NCBI RefSeq assembly: GCF_905220415.1
Contig: NC_059539.1
Coordinates: forward strand, 10,974,001-11,038,000
Direction of reading: 5' to 3'
Source: Colias croceus
Taxonomy: Eukaryota > Arthropoda > Insecta > Lepidoptera > Pieridae
DNA: 64,000 nucleotides
This document shows positions 49,641 to 63,080 of the stretch, piece by piece; position 1 is the first letter of the stretch, and every line of letters starts with the position of its first letter. Under the pieces are notes generated by a model. The model worked only from the letters and a program-made list of their open reading frames with translations, was not told the DNA's origin and made no database searches. A program made the position numbers and the translations under genes.

Positions 49641-51682
49641 GTTTTTTTTTTATTTTTAGACAGCATATAGGTTGTTAAATGGATGTACCCAAAAATATGT
49701 AACTGATTTCAAAACTCTTTCAAGTATTAAGAGCTAAATGTCTTTATTTATGTATCTTTACTCTGAGTCAATACAGAATAATTTGCCCCGGCAGCTAGTT
49801 TCAGTTAAGAACAGTATAAAAATGATTGTAATTTTCTTATATCTTATCTCACCAAAGTCTAAACAATGAACAAACGTCTAGCTGACAGGCAAAAGGACAT
49901 GATATTTTGTTGTGTTTAAAAATCCGTTTTGAAAGCCCGAGCTGTAAATTCAGTATATTATTCGAGCGTGTCGCGAGAACGGAGCCATTTTTCAAAAACA
50001 ATCACATATAAAACAATGAGGCATGTCCACGCGATTCGGACAAATGGCCGCTTGTATGTCAAAATTCGAAATACATTGCGGGTGCGACGTCGGGAGATAT
50101 CAATAATTTGGCGGACGCAAATGATTATAAATTAGATGCTAAATGGGGCGTAGAGTAATTCATAAAATCTCATAAAATATCAGACTGTAAACATTTCTAG
50201 ATTAATGGTTGTGATGTAACAATTTGCAGCCTCTTTAGAGAGGTTTTATTATCTAAGACCTTAATCTTGCACTAGTCAAAATAAAACACATTCATATATA
50301 TCTACTACAACCAAAACCCTCGCAAAATCGCATTAAAAATTTTAAAATATCAAATTCCTCAACCAAGACCCGGTCCAAACCAATTAAAAGACAATTTTTT
50401 TTACAACCATGATCATTCGCAAAGCGACCGCAGCCGAAGCAGCATGTACCTCGACTGATTGCCTCTGATTCCCTGAACGTAAAAACAAAAATAAAAGTTT
50501 CTGATTAAAACGCGAGTACAAAGTGATTACTAGAGCGTGCACTGTCATCTATTACTTGCTATTGTTGCATCGATGGAAGCTTTGATATTGTAAATCTCGC
50601 GGTGGATACAGGAGTGCTTTAAAGTATGCGAATTTTTGTTATTTTAAGAGGGTTGGCTAGTGTACAATGTGATGCATTTAATGAAAGCGTTGTGATCGTG
50701 TTGTTGGTCGTGTTTTATCTATTTCCATTTACCTATATATTCATCTAAATAATTTTATTGCTACTGTCTGTTCCGGTTATTGCCAGAAATTGTAAAGATG
50801 AAAAATGGCAACCCAGCATTATTAAATGTAGTACAAATTTTTTAAAATAATAGAGCCATTCGCCAAAAATATTTTCAGCAAATACCATCTCAATTATAAT
50901 AAAATTACTCATCGCGTAAAGCCAACAATATAATTTCATACATAATATTCACGGTTTCAGTACATTTATAAGCCGCGATAGAGTCGGATAAAATTGGACG
51001 GCATAATTAACCCAATATCATTAGGCTAGACCAAACAAAAGTCCCTCCCGTCTAATTAAAGCAAATATTGTGTTTTGTTTTTCTTTATTGGGACTTGTTA
51101 AAACATTTTACTTTATTACAACTTGGGCTAAATTGTTCGATGAGCGAGTACCTATTTTGGTGAGTTTCGTCTAGTTTTAATAAAATTGTTGTGAGCAGCG
51201 CGCATCGGTGCCGTACCACGCTATATTATTATATTTTAATATAGATTTTCGCGAAATTTCGTAATATTCATGCTGGATGCGAATATTATAACGTATATTG
51301 CATATGAGAAATTAAATTGTCGTTTAATGTGAGAGTGGCGTAGTTACATTATAGGCTACTTGTAAACTGTCACATTGATGTTATAAAGTGGAAAATTTAA
51401 TAGGTGTGTGCTGGTTGCTCTTACATACTAAATGGGCTCACCTCTAAATATTAGTTTCCTTTTTAACCATTATTTTTCTAGAAAGTTTACTTATTTATCA
51501 CATTTTGTATGATTTAAACCATATGAAAACCTATTCGAATTGACCAGTCATAGTGTTAGTCAAAGTAAACTTAGATACAAATGAAGTATACTTATAACAC
51601 AAATTACTTAAAAGTCATCTGAGAGCCTCCTCTTCACTAAAAACTGTTTAACTTTTTAAGTAATAATAATAAATGCACTCAC

Positions 51683-51813
51683 ATCATGAAGCCACGACAG
51701 CTTCCTGGCCGGTGGGTTTGCTCGCACGTGACACTCGAAGTAGACATCATCCCCTTCCTTGATGTCTCCAGCTGCTAGAGAACTTCCTAATCTTAATTTA
51801 ACTACAGGTGGAT
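51683..51813 (-). CDS. Sidestep-like exon B: first half of the next Ig domain
   Basis: A 131-nt exon between TTTTACAG and GTGAGT. Its first two bases complete a Tyr codon with exon A, then follow 43 codons ending in phase 0. It encodes the interdomain YPPVVKLRLG, then EGDDVYFECHVRANPP and KLSWLHD. That is the B-strand cysteine (about residue 76 of the assembled protein) and C-strand tryptophan (about 89) of an Ig domain. The phrase EGxDVYFxC followed by ANPP is characteristic of the fourth Ig domain of Sidestep proteins. The following intron is the longest in the window, about 20.2 kb. Confidence 0.88.
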
Positions 51814-52519
51814 CTGTAAAATAATGTTTTAATTACCAGATTTAAGTGTAGTTGTAGGTAATTAGATAGAAAAGTAGTGAAATGAAGATATCCTCATTTT
51901 ATATAGTTTTTCTGAATCCGAATGTTTCCGGGCCTAACAATAAAAGTACGTAAATAGTGAGCAGATGAATTTACAAAAATATAAAATCAAATAAAAATTA
52001 ATTTCTGTGAATCTTTTACTATTTTTTGACCAATACAGGAAGTAATTTATAAAAAGATATAAATTACTTCAATCTGTAGAAGGGTCAATTCTGTACATTG
52101 AAAATATTGAAAAAATAAATAGCAGGGGGTGTTACTGGATCGATATCAAGCCCAAATATGTGATTAAAAAAATTTTTGTCTGTCTGTCTGTATGTATGTT
52201 CAGGCATCACGTGAAAACGAATGGTTCGATTTCGATGAAACTTGGTATAATTATACCATATTATCCTGGGCATAAAATAGGATACTTTTTATCCCGGAAA
52301 AATACGTAGAAAAAAAATAAATTGTAATTTTTCTTATTTTTTCCGCGCGGACGGAGTCGCGGGCGGAAGGTAGTTTATAAAAAGATTAATTTTTAAATTA
52401 GTCATCAGAATATATTATTACGTTCTATGAAAATATGGCCGCAATAACGTTAGCAACCACTAAAACAAAATTGCGAAACTACAGTACTATGTAATTGTAT
52501 CTAACATAAAGCTACTTAC
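51814..52519 (-). other. Intron between exons A and B (706 nt)
   Basis: Contains the truncated family C Helitron at 52072-52374. The remainder is plain AT-rich intron with GTAAGT and TTTTACAG borders. Confidence 0.8.
52072..52374 (+). mobile_element. Helitron-like family C, internally deleted
   Basis: Begins AATCTGTAGAAGGGTC (5' TC lost), keeps the CTGTCTG run and TGGTATAATTATACC, then jumps to CCGCGCGGACGGAGTCG and ends GGCGGAAGGTAGT. About 165 bp of the family C interior is missing. Confidence 0.78.
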
Positions 52520-52664
52520 ACACGACATTTATAGTCCACGATGTCTCCATAAAAAGTGTCGTGACGTTAGGATTCTCGGCACGACACGTTATCGGCTTGC
52601 TGTCGTCATCCAAAGTGGGAACAAAGCTCATTACACTTATTGTCAGGTTGTCTCTCAACTCCTC
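52520..52664 (-). CDS. Sidestep-like exon A: C-terminal half of an Ig domain
   Basis: This 145-nt exon starts after TTTTACAG and ends before GTAAGT. It encodes 48 codons plus one base (starts phase 0, ends phase 1). The peptide reads EELRDNLTISVMSFVPTLDD and contains PITCRAENP, the F-strand cysteine of an Ig domain, at residue 27, then METSWTINV, the closing G strand. In Sidestep proteins this is the end of the third Ig domain, where a W just before the linker is typical. Sequons lie at NLT (6) and NVT (33). The partner cysteine and tryptophan must be in an upstream exon that I did not find in the remaining 11.3 kb. Intron to the next exon is 706 nt. Confidence 0.85.
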
Positions 52665-55600
52665 CTGTAAAAGAAACAGTTATTTAAGTCTTGAAGATTT
52701 CTTTGATAATAATAATAAGTTTCTGGATACTAGCTTAGACTTAAGTATTTGAATTTTTCAGCTATTGGACCAAGTTAATCAAACTTATAAATCGTATTGG
52801 TAGCTCAATATTTCTATTGGATTATACATATATTTTATAAGAATTAATTATAGTTTAAAGACATAAAAAACAAATCAATTCAAATCAAACAACAAATTCA
52901 CCATCAAAAAAAGATTACGAATAAACTTAATCAACTATTTCTGCTCCATGTTTTAACATGTTTGAAATTCTATTCCTTACGATGATGTGTATTTCTTAGA
53001 TCTTACATATTCCGTATGATTCAACCATCTAAACCACTTCAGGGAGCGCCATGGAATGTTTTTGCAATTCAAATTTATACATTTTTCTTTATGCTGTGAG
53101 ATGTTGATACTCAAAACGTTTGGCACAAATATCTGGGAAAGGTGAAACATGAGATTGTATGTTTATCAGCACTGTACAAAATGTGACTATATTTAAAATA
53201 AAAGAAAATCAGAATATTCGACAGCCGCATCCAATAGCGGAACGCTCATACACATAGGTGAGAAAACTATTAGTATATTATAATATTGTAATAGTATATT
53301 ATAATATTCTATGTACTTTTAACAAGCTTGTGATAAGGTATAGTCACCAGGCACATAATAAAATCGAAATACATGATTTTGTAGAGCTCTGTGCTGTTGA
53401 ATCTGAAGCTACTTTAAAATAAAATATTCGGCGGTCTCAAGGACAAATTTCATGACATCAATAACTCAGTCCACAGACAAATAATTCAACCATTAAAATT
53501 ACCGATAACACAAATAAAACAAACCGATTTAACGCTGAAAACCGAGCAAATTACTCACGTCACGTTACTGGCCGATGAAACAATAATTCGAATCGCGTCA
53601 ATGGCAATACACGCATAAACATGTCAAAATGCTCATGAACGATTCAATCGTAAAATATCATTGAGAAGTGACGTGCAACAAATTCCGTTGGAATGCACTG
53701 AATGCACGCACTATGCTTAGTTTCAGGTCCCTGTGATATATCGTGGAATGCCTGTCGTGAACGCTTTATGATGCACAGGTATAAAATCAAGTTGATCACG
53801 ATTTTCGAGTGTAGAGTTTCATCTGTTCGTACGGTTTTATCAAAGGCTCTGAACTTCGATAAATGCCGTTACCGATTACGTTCTCTTATCTTCATTATAT
53901 TTATTTCTCATCATCCTAGTCAATGAATGGGTAGAGAAAGATGTAAATATAACTATGGTTATCGCAGAATAGTATTTGTGATAAAAAGTTTAGTTTTCTA
54001 TTAAATAAACGTTTTTCTTTAAATCACAACGACGAGGTCATCGATAGTAATGCTAATGAACCAAAATTTTGAATACATAATATACCGTAGCCGAAGTCCG
54101 TAACCCCCTAATCACTAATTGCTACTACCCAACTCCGAACATTTTGGAGAAACAGCGTATTTAATAACGCGCTAGATAAAACTGAATATCGGAGTTCATA
54201 ATTACATTCACGTTGTTCGTAAACAGCAGTTTTAGTTATAGTTCTGTTCAAAGGCTTTGTTTGAAGTTGTGGACTGTCGTTGCTTGTTCGGTTTGCACCT
54301 GAATGCAATGCGGAGTCTGCATAAAACGCTTGCGGTTTTAATGTGAATGGAATAATAATACGATAGGGCTTCGTGTGTTAACGGTTTATATGGAAACTTT
54401 TAGCGTAGATGTGGACAGCGTGTGACACAGAAGATGCGGTCATTTTTGTTTTTTGTGAACCGTTAAAGTTGTTTTGTAATGTTAACTCCAGATATTACAC
54501 CTTCAAAAGCTATTTTATAAGCTTTTACTGTCTTAAAAGTATAGTCTTATCTTACTGGTAAAATTGCGTGTCAATCAGTGATTTGATTTGTAGTGTTATA
54601 AACTATCTACTCAATAAAAATATTCGATTTATACAATGGCTTCATGAAAACAAGAGAAAGCGTATAAATTACTGTTTACACACATTTCATGAATATTTCA
54701 GTGGTACACCAGTAACGTCTTTCAGAAGATCACGTCGGAAACCTATTAAGGGCCCCATTGTTCGGGCCTATATCGAAACTTCGCACATAATTCGGTATCG
54801 ATTATGTAAGCTTAAGCAAATAGTTGTCCGGTCACACGCCACGTGATCTCTCACCGCAGATTAATGGCTCTACACACTGCGGGACACTATGGAGAGATAG
54901 GGCTGTCAATTTAATAAAATTTCTAATGTGAACGTATGTGTATCTCTCATCGTAGAATATTGGCTAAGCAAGATAATGTGATGGAATAAGGACAGTTGTA
55001 TAAAAATTATTATAATATGAATTCAGATGTTCATGACGATAGCGATAGCGGTTCAGGACGATGAAATATGGATAGAAGATTAATTGGTGAGTTAGAGATA
55101 TAGGTTCGACAATAATTAATTATAGAAATGAAATGAAAAATGAAAAATGAATAGCTCTGTCTGTGACTCATAACTTCTTAACGTCATATCGCTACTTTAT
55201 CAAAGTATAGTAGGTAGCAGTTTAGTTATAAGGGCATAATAATACATTTCAGTTATGAGGTCTATATGCCTAATGATAAAAGTTTTTAATTAAATTAAAT
55301 AATTTACTAACATAGGTACTGTATGTTATCATTGTATTTTATGAAATACGACGTAATAAAATAAATTAACAGACACCTTGAAACCACAACAGTAAAATCG
55401 CTGCAATAAACAACTTTAATTTTATTTCTTATGAAACCATACAAGTCCGTGGAGGCAGCCCTGATTAAACATCTGGTATTGTGTTAATATATTATACAAT
55501 TTATACGATCCTAAACTTCAATTCGCATACCTTTGGCGATAATGACTGAATTCCTAAGACCTTAACAGTATAGATAATAGACCGTCAATATATTTACTTC

Positions 55601-56092
55601 ATGGCTTTAATTTGTTTTTTTTTACTATAAATTAAATTACAACTACATCGAATTATTACGAAGTATAAATAAATCATAAATGCATATTACTACAAACTAA
55701 ATAAAAATTAATATTAACTTACAAAAAAAAAAAATCATAAATATTCTAACACTTGATCGGTTAGCTTGAACGGTTAGCTGTATTCCTGCTCTGAAGAAAT
55801 ATTTTGAAGAATTTAAATAAAGAAAAGACGTTTAATTACAAGTATAACCACAACGAGTTTCATTCAAGTTCTGTATTATTTATTTTGAAATTACTATTGA
55901 TTATTTTTCCGACCCAAATATCGACCAATAGAATTGCACCATTCGACGTCACGTGGTACAACCTACATGGTATTATACTGATAATTTTTTGAAAATTTTC
56001 TCTGGTCGTTGACGTCAAACTGACAGGTTGAGTTCAATTTTATTGTGAAATTATTGGCCGATATTTGGGACGGAAAAATAATCCCCCGAATA

Positions 56093-56284
56093 CCACACGA
56101 GCTTCAAAATTATCTGGCATTTCCCTCAAGGTTCCCTGCAAACAAATAAAGTCGTCAAGTTTTTCAGGAAAAATCACTCGCGCTTCGCGCTCGTGATTTT
56201 TTAACCTTGACTAAAAACTTGACTCCTTCATTTGTTTGCAACGAACCTATCGGAAAATACCCGATAATTTTGAAGCTCTTGTGG
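56093..56284. mobile_element. 192-bp palindromic MITE with TA duplication
   Basis: Ends CCACACGAGCTTCAAAATTATC and its near complement continue inward through GCAAACAAAT. The centre is itself a palindrome, AAAAATCACTCGCGC and its complement. TA lies on both sides (56091-56092, 56285-56286). Confidence 0.78.
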
Positions 56285-57273
56285 TATTATAAGTGATTAA
56301 TCACACATTTTTTTGCCACGCTTCAAAAACTTTAGAGTTAGTATGTTTTTAGTAAAATTATACTACGTATCCTAAAGCCATAAACATAAGCCATTGCTCG
56401 AGAAATCATAATGCGTCATGGTGAAAACTCAATCCATTTACCATTCACAAATAAACCGACTTTTTCCCAGCGAATTAACTCGGCACATAAACACAATCGC
56501 GGTTGAAACGTTCTTTTCGAATAAGCACCAATCCGCTTAGCGGATTTATGCACGTTTGGCCGCGATTTGTCAACTGCTATCAATAATGCAACGATTATAT
56601 CGCTCGTTCGTACTCGACTGGCTTAGGGTGATTATCCACGAAAGATGTTGCTGTAGATGTGACATTAATCATGCAATCATATTCCCTGACGCATAAATGT
56701 AGCTTAGCATTGGTGGATTCATCTAATATGTATTTTATATGGGATGCGTGCTATGGAAGGTCGCTAGTGATACACAACTCGAGCTATGCGATGACGTATC
56801 GATAGTAAGGAATAGAATACTTCTCTATACCCATAGCTATATCACTCGCTACTATTGCCATTAAGCGACCTTGAAATTTTACTCTCAACGCGCCCAAAGA
56901 AGTTTCACTTCAAAACACATCTAAGTTAAATCTGTTTACACTAGTGCTAAGCTATCTATGAATATGATTGGTGATATCAAGCGCATCCAGAGCGTAGCAT
57001 AGCACAAGTTGAAAAGCAGCCTTATCCTACCCTTTTTCATCGCAGCGATCACGTATGAACGATAAATCGTAAGTGCGACCCCCTCCGCGATTGTCACGTA
57101 CGTCTCAATGGATGTTATAATTCTAGGAATAATTTTGAATTCTTTCCCGTTGTCATTGTAAAGCAGCTATTGTTACGCGTTTTGGTGTTTAGTATTTGTT
57201 GCTTTCTGGAGTGTTACGTTAGGCACAAGTAGGTTTTATAATACGGTGTAGATGTGATTGTAATTTAAGCAGC

Positions 57274-57610
57274 AATTTGACCTGATTCCAGCTGCCGATT
57301 TCCACAACCGCACATCCCGTCTCAAATTTAAGTATCATCCTCATCATCTGGATGCATGGCGATCTAGTACAGTGCGATTCACCCGGCATTTTTTGCCAAG
57401 AACAACATCGTTGTGGAACGAACTACCATCTGAGGTGTTTCCAAGCGTCTTCGACAAGGAAATCTTCAAAAAAAGGGCATATAAACATCTTAAAGGCCGG
57501 CAACACATTCGCGGTGCCCCTGACAACGCGAATGCTAATGGGCGGCGGGCTTCACTTTCCATCAGGTGACCCGCCTGCTCGCTTGCCCGCTTAAATATAT
57601 ATATAAAAAA
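57274..57610 (+). mobile_element. LINE 3' end (family L2): C-terminus of reverse-transcriptase protein
   Basis: One frame reads DFHNRTSRLKFKYHPHHLDA, FTRHFLPRTTSLWNELPSEV and FPSVFDKEIFKKRAYKHLKG. The LWNELPSxVFP and FKKR motifs are the usual C-terminal end of many insect LINE ORF2 proteins. GGCCGGCAACACATTC, CCATCAGGTGAC and an A-rich end follow, as in 32278-32449. AAGCAG at 57268 and 57611 may be a short target duplication. Confidence 0.78.
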
Positions 57611-58189
57611 AAGCAGTATAAAGTTTAATTGGACTAAGGTAATTTCCATTGAGTTATTGCCATTTTTAAAATAAGCAGCATATTCAAATATTAATTATTA
57701 TAATCTCATAGAGCCATAAGGCCGCCATTTGTAGATACATTTTGAATGGTTTTGTTGTACTTTTATTTATAATATTATTTTATTTATAATATTATATACA
57801 TCAAAGAGTAAAAAATAAATAAATACGTTACTATTATTCTAAACTTAATGTGTTTAATGTGTTCTATTTTTCTTTGCAGCGCGCGTTACATAATCAAAAC
57901 GAGATTATAACTCTTCAATCTTCGTATCTATTACAACGTATGTATATCTAACTGGAGATGGCAAGACAATTTGGACACTGAATATCTTAATTGGTATCTT
58001 AGCTATCGAATAACATCCCAATATACCATTCCCATCAGATATCTCAAAAGCATGTAGGTACCATAAACCAAAAGCGTCAAAGTCCACTAAACGCCAGAAA
58101 TAGATGCTCAGTTTGCATAGGCCTTAACATCGATAGGGAATTTAGGCAGACTATACAACTGTTATAATTGGAGGAAACATTATATATTT

Positions 58190-58379
58190 TATACTATAAT
58201 ATTATTAAGCTGAAGAGTTTGTTTGTTTGTTTGAACGCGCTAATCTCGGGAACTACTGGTCCGATTTGAAAAATTCTTTCGGTGTTTGATAGCCCATTTA
58301 TAGAGGAAGGCTATTTTAATCATCATGCTAAGACCAACAGGAGCGGAGCAATGTGGGTGAAACCGCGGGGAACACCTAG
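58190..58379 (+). mobile_element. Helitron-like element, family B
   Basis: Starts near ATACTATAATATTATTAAGC (5' TC not clear), contains GGGAACTACTGGTCCGATTT and ends AACCGCGGGGAACACCTAG before T. Confidence 0.75.
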
Positions 58380-59708
58380 TTGATAATATTTCTTTTATGA
58401 GTAATGAGTATTATAAAGTATGTACGTATCTATAAGTCTGTAACGTTGTATGTGTCTAGATTTAGGCGATGATAATAATTAATCTATACTAATCGTTTTG
58501 CCGTTTATTGTCCCAAATAAAAACAATTCTTACATTTTCCGATAGAGCAATTGTAAAGATACATTTGTTTAGTGTCGATAATACTTTCGAATGTGTTATT
58601 AATGAATATGGCTTTAGTGTGTTTGTTTTAAAGCACAACATATGGCTCTTTTCATAAATTGATATTTTATCCCAAATTCACTCTACAAATGCTATGTTTG
58701 TGTAACTTTTATTTATTTATTTATTTATATTATTAGACAACTTTAGTTATCTTGTAGCCATTTCTTCTGTATTTTAACGATTCAAAGGCGGTTCTAAACG
58801 ATTCCATATGCAGTCCTAGTTGACGATATAAATATTTGATTTGCAGCTATATAGCCGTGTATAACCAGCCTTAAACATAGCTATTAACATAGCGGCATAT
58901 TGAAGTACAATCCCGGGAGGTATCGAGTTGGTACACACTCGACATACTGTTAACTCAGCGAGGTTTACGGCTGTCGAGCTAAATGCCCAAATGCTTAGTG
59001 TTGATCGAACGCCAGAACATTCCGGTTTTGAAGAAGTTTCGAGAAGGTTTTTGGACCTAGATTTGAATATAAGAAATGTGAAAAAGTGACAATATCTATA
59101 AATAGTTGATCAGAAGTTGTATTTGAAGATGTATTTCGTTGTTCTTGTACCTACAAAAAACTGGTAGGCTATGCTAGGAATTTTTTATTGTTGGCTAGGG
59201 CTTGAACTAAAAACTTAAGCAAAGAATAAAGTATCTTCGCCAATTATTTCTTTTATAGTAGGGTGTTGGTAGTTCTGGTTTAACAGATTTATTCTTATTC
59301 ACACAATAAGGCTTATTGAGTGAGGTTGAATACTGATTATACGTTAAGATTTAATAGAATCTATGTTATTTTCAGCAATATAATGTTCAGAAATACAACT
59401 TTATAAGGCCTTGTTAATACCGTAAATTTCACAATAAACATCTTATTACAGGTCAAAGAAAGAGGTATTTCTTCAGGTCGTAGCCTGAACAAGACTGCTA
59501 AGGACATTTGCAGAAGACTCGGCTTAGTACAAAAAACCTGGCTCCATTCTAGCGAATAATGCGAACCATTTACTTGTCTGTGAAGAAAATCAATAGGTAA
59601 ACCTGATGTAGGTACTTTTTATTTAATTGCTTTCTTACTTTGTACGATTTAAAGTTCAACCTCAATCTTTTAATACTAAAAATACAGAGGTTGACTTTCT
59701 TATTCCTT

Positions 59709-59910
59709 ACGAGCTTACCGCCCGTGGCTTCGCCCGCTTTGTCTTAAACCTAATAAATTATATATTAAAATCTTCCTCTTGAATCATTCTACCTATTAAA
59801 AAAAACCGCATTAAAATCCGTTGCGTAGTTTTAAAGATTTAAGCATACAAAGGGACATAGGGAAATAGGGACAAAGAAAGCGACTTTGTTTTATACTATG
59901 TAGTGAAGAA
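59709..59910 (-). mobile_element. Helitron-like element, diverged
   Basis: Minus strand ends GCGGGCGAAGCCACGGGCGG with GTAAGCTCG where CTAGT is expected. It contains an AAAACTACGCAACGGATTTT stretch like the middle of other copies. The 5' end is not defined. Confidence 0.5.
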
Positions 59911-60499
59911 AGTCAACAGGGTTTCCGACATCATCTAAGTCTTTCAGAATTAACATAACTACTGAAATATACATATTACACATAATATTTGTTATATAGC
60001 ATAGGACAGCTATTTTAGTTTGATTTTTAATATGTAATCTGTTTATGAGGATCTTTCTAGAAAGTAATATTTAGGACTATTGAACCAAAATTTAATATTC
60101 TTTCAGAAGTAAGAAATACAAGTGTTATATGGCATTCATTCCTTAGTTTCTACTTCTATTGTAATTTTAAAACTAATCTGTTGGTTACATAATTTTCCAC
60201 AATATCTGCATTACATCCATTTTGATATTATCACCATAATATGGACCTTTTTCCGCCAAAGTGAAGGAGGGGAAACACTCATGGAAATTTGTATGGGGAA
60301 TGTCAAACGATAACGTGACATGCGTGCGAGAGAAGTCGAGTGGAAATATATAACTTGTATCTTTCTTTAATAAAGTGCTTTGGGGTAAGTTATTACGGGG
60401 TTATCCTAATAATATATTGATATATATATATATGGCGATTGTTGTAATAATTGTGACTTATTTTACTGAATTCATCATGTTATTTGTTGTAATCAAAAG

Positions 60500-60705
60500 T
60501 AATATTATAAATGCGAAAGTAGCTGTGTTTGTCTGTTTCCTGTTCTGAACCACTGAACCGATTTTGATGAAAATTGGTAGAGACGTTGCTTGAGATCTAA
60601 GAAAGGAGATAGGATAGTTACTGTAAATAGTTTTATGTAGATCCGAAAATCGCATGGGAACAGGAGTTATGCAGGTTTTTTTTGACAACACAAGTGAAAA
60701 AGGAA
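60500..60705 (+). mobile_element. Helitron-like family A, old copy
   Basis: TAATATTATAAATGCGAAAG, CTGAACCACTGAACCGATTT and GAGTTATGCAGGTTTTTT follow family A with many changes. The GC hairpin and CTAG are lost. Confidence 0.6.
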
Positions 60706-63080
60706 AGCCGAAATTAAAGATTTACATTGAATTCGTATACTTTTATAAAAGGCAAAATTTGATTTGGAGTTTCAGGAAACTTTCGAATTTTTCGGATGAA
60801 CTCCTTATTAAATATTGTTTTGTTTATTATCGATAAACTTAAAATATACATTTTAGACTCTTTTTGTGCACATCGTTCTAATAACCCTGCATCGCAGCCT
60901 CTTCGTGGCAAATGAGCATCATTATTCTGAGAGGTGATTCAGTCAGTTGGGAACATGCCAGATGGAGGAATTTACTGGGGTTTTTGAATATTTTTGAGAT
61001 TAAAGTTTTATATAGTTTAGATTTTATGTATTCAAAATTGATAGAAACTAGCACTGTGTGTGTACAACAATACATTATGATTTATCAACAATTGTGCTTA
61101 TACGAAAATAAAAACCATTTAGTCTTTTCCAATTTTATTTTTATTTTTTATTTCTTCCTATTTTTATGAAATAAATACCGTAGTTATTTGTATCATAATT
61201 TTGAAAGTATGTTTAAATATGGAGATTGTTGTTCAAATATGAGCTTTTCCTTATGTGGATATGGCGAAAAATTTCGTGTGAGGTGCGGGAAGGAGGTATA
61301 TTATTTATTATTAGTGACAATCTTCTGTAACGAAATTTGTATTAGAGAAAGACCCATAAGTTACCTATAGCTGCATCTCTATAAAATCAATAAAACGTAA
61401 CAGAACATAGAAATCTCAACATAATATACCTATTTTAAAGTAAACTGAAACCATCAACAATGACAAAACCCACATTTTATCCAACCTCATAAATACTAGA
61501 GATAGCGAAGACCTTAATCGAAGTGCTTTCATAGAACGTGTCATAAACTGGAAACTTTACAACATGGTCGGATAATAGGGTCCCTGAAGCTCAAGTGGAC
61601 ACCACTTTAAGTTCCACAGTCCACTGGCCATACAAGGTTATTGAGTTTTGTTATAAACCGGACGAATTATGTGTTGCATAACTCGGCGCTAACCAGAAGG
61701 CACGCGGTGTCGCATTGAGTACGAGAGCTCGCGGTTAAATGTTTGATTGTAGTTTTTAATGTGATTCGCTAGGGTCCAACTGGAAAAGTTATGTATTTAT
61801 ATGAAGGTTATTACTATTATGACAACGATGATTTATCACTTCACACTTAAAATAAAAAGAGTATTCGACAGCTTCCGAACGGGCACGGGCATTTTCCTGC
61901 GACATTTAAGCAAATACATCCAATTTGCTTCTTTCTTATTTTGTGATTAGGCAAGAAATGTCTTACCTAATTAATTTAACTTAACTTAAGTTTTTATTTT
62001 TAATATAAGCTATAATATGTATATCCGCTATCTAAGAGCAGCATTTGTTAATAATGGTAAAATTTGGTGGGACAATAGCTTCTTTCAAACTTCAAAACTT
62101 TAAACAAAAGTACCTAACAACCAAATAAAAAATAACAATGATCACGCATAAAACTACACCTCTCAAGCTAACACGCAAGGGATGCGGGTGAGAGCGGCTA
62201 TGCGAGGTGATCTCGCAGCTTATTAACTGTGGCATTGGCTGGCTGCCAGGGCTGCCGAATTATGAAACTGCGAAACTCGGCACTGATTAAGATTTGCATG
62301 CAACCCTATGCGGGATTTTTCTTAGCGTTACAACGTTACGGATGTTGTTTGGAAGTTAAATTTGATAAATTGTAATGAAGTACATAAATAAGTAGTCAAA
62401 TAGAGACTCTTTTTTATAAATTTTTACGCATTTTGGCCAGGAACTTAACGATTTTAAATGACAATTCATTCAAAATATGAATTCATTGGAAACGAAAAAA
62501 CTTTGAATTAGTTTTAACATAATTGATTTTGTACAAACAGGCAAGAGCGGAATAAAGATACAAATATAAACATAAATTTTTAGTACACCAAATTCAAAGT
62601 TACCGAGGTTAATGACAAAATTGCCAATGAACAAAGGGAAGGAATCGATTTTTCACTAGGCAATTAAATTGATGTGTTACAAGCGTCCAGTAATCACAAA
62701 CATTTGCAGTTTAACGCCTTCCGAGCCGATATAGCTGTTAAAGTGTTATATAACTTACTAGTAAATGTTCCAAAACAAATTTCCAATCACGCTACATTTC
62801 ACATGCTTTAAGCTATTTTTACAGCTAAATCTCGGACTAGTTTAGTACACTATAGAAACGTGAATTTATTACTTTAAACTGACTACATTTTTTTCATTGT
62901 GTTCTAATGTTTCAAAGCACAATTTGTATAGAATTATATGTTTATACAAAATGCATTAGATAGATTTCGTAGACTCTACATAATTGAAAATGAAACTATT
63001 TTAATCAGCAACGTCATAACGTTCATAACAGCTAATACTTGTATTTAACACGTGTATTTTGTTTCTGATTTAAATGGAAA

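Larger units (their letters stand above)
31474..51682 (-). other. Intron between exons B and C (20.2 kb)
   Basis: The longest intron. Supported contents: a LINE tail (32267-32460), Helitron-like elements between 33039 and 46549, a TA-flanked MITE (37433-37653), tandem duplications (38263-38578, 47098-47391), repeat R (45868-46030), and a doubtful old repeat near 49508-49640. Stretches without anything I can support: 31474-32266, 32461-33038, 34104-34736, 35204-36901, 39403-43385, 43610-45663, 46550-47097, 47392-49507 and 49641-51682. Confidence 0.6.
15843..52664 (-). other. Sidestep-family receptor gene, internal part (7 exons)
   Basis: Seven minus-strand exons share consistent splice phases and join into 345 codons plus one base without a stop. 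Each is bounded by AG and GT. The product is the ectodomain of an Ig/FN3 cell-surface protein: end of one Ig domain, two complete Ig domains, then one FN3 domain. The order, the YAPSC start of the last Ig domain, FKWKFNNSGET, LDYGTLSC, the PCVF end, and FDGGLPQ with VNSKGRS in FN3 are family hallmarks of Drosophila Sidestep and its paralogues, which bind Beat proteins during motor-axon guidance and synaptic matching. About nine N-glycosylation sequons fit an extracellular location. Which paralogue it is cannot be told. Signal peptide, N-terminal Ig domains, transmembrane helix and tail are not visible here. Confidence 0.88.

Noticed and set aside
57352..57649. Frames of 80 and 101 codons around the LINE tail
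   Set aside because: Wrong-frame or antisense readings; only the frame with LWNELPS has family signal.
60417..60433. TA dinucleotide run
   Set aside because: Ordinary microsatellite with no sign of function.
62155..62300. GC-richer patch considered as a missing Ig exon
   Set aside because: No reading frame with Ig cysteine or tryptophan context and no matching splice sites.
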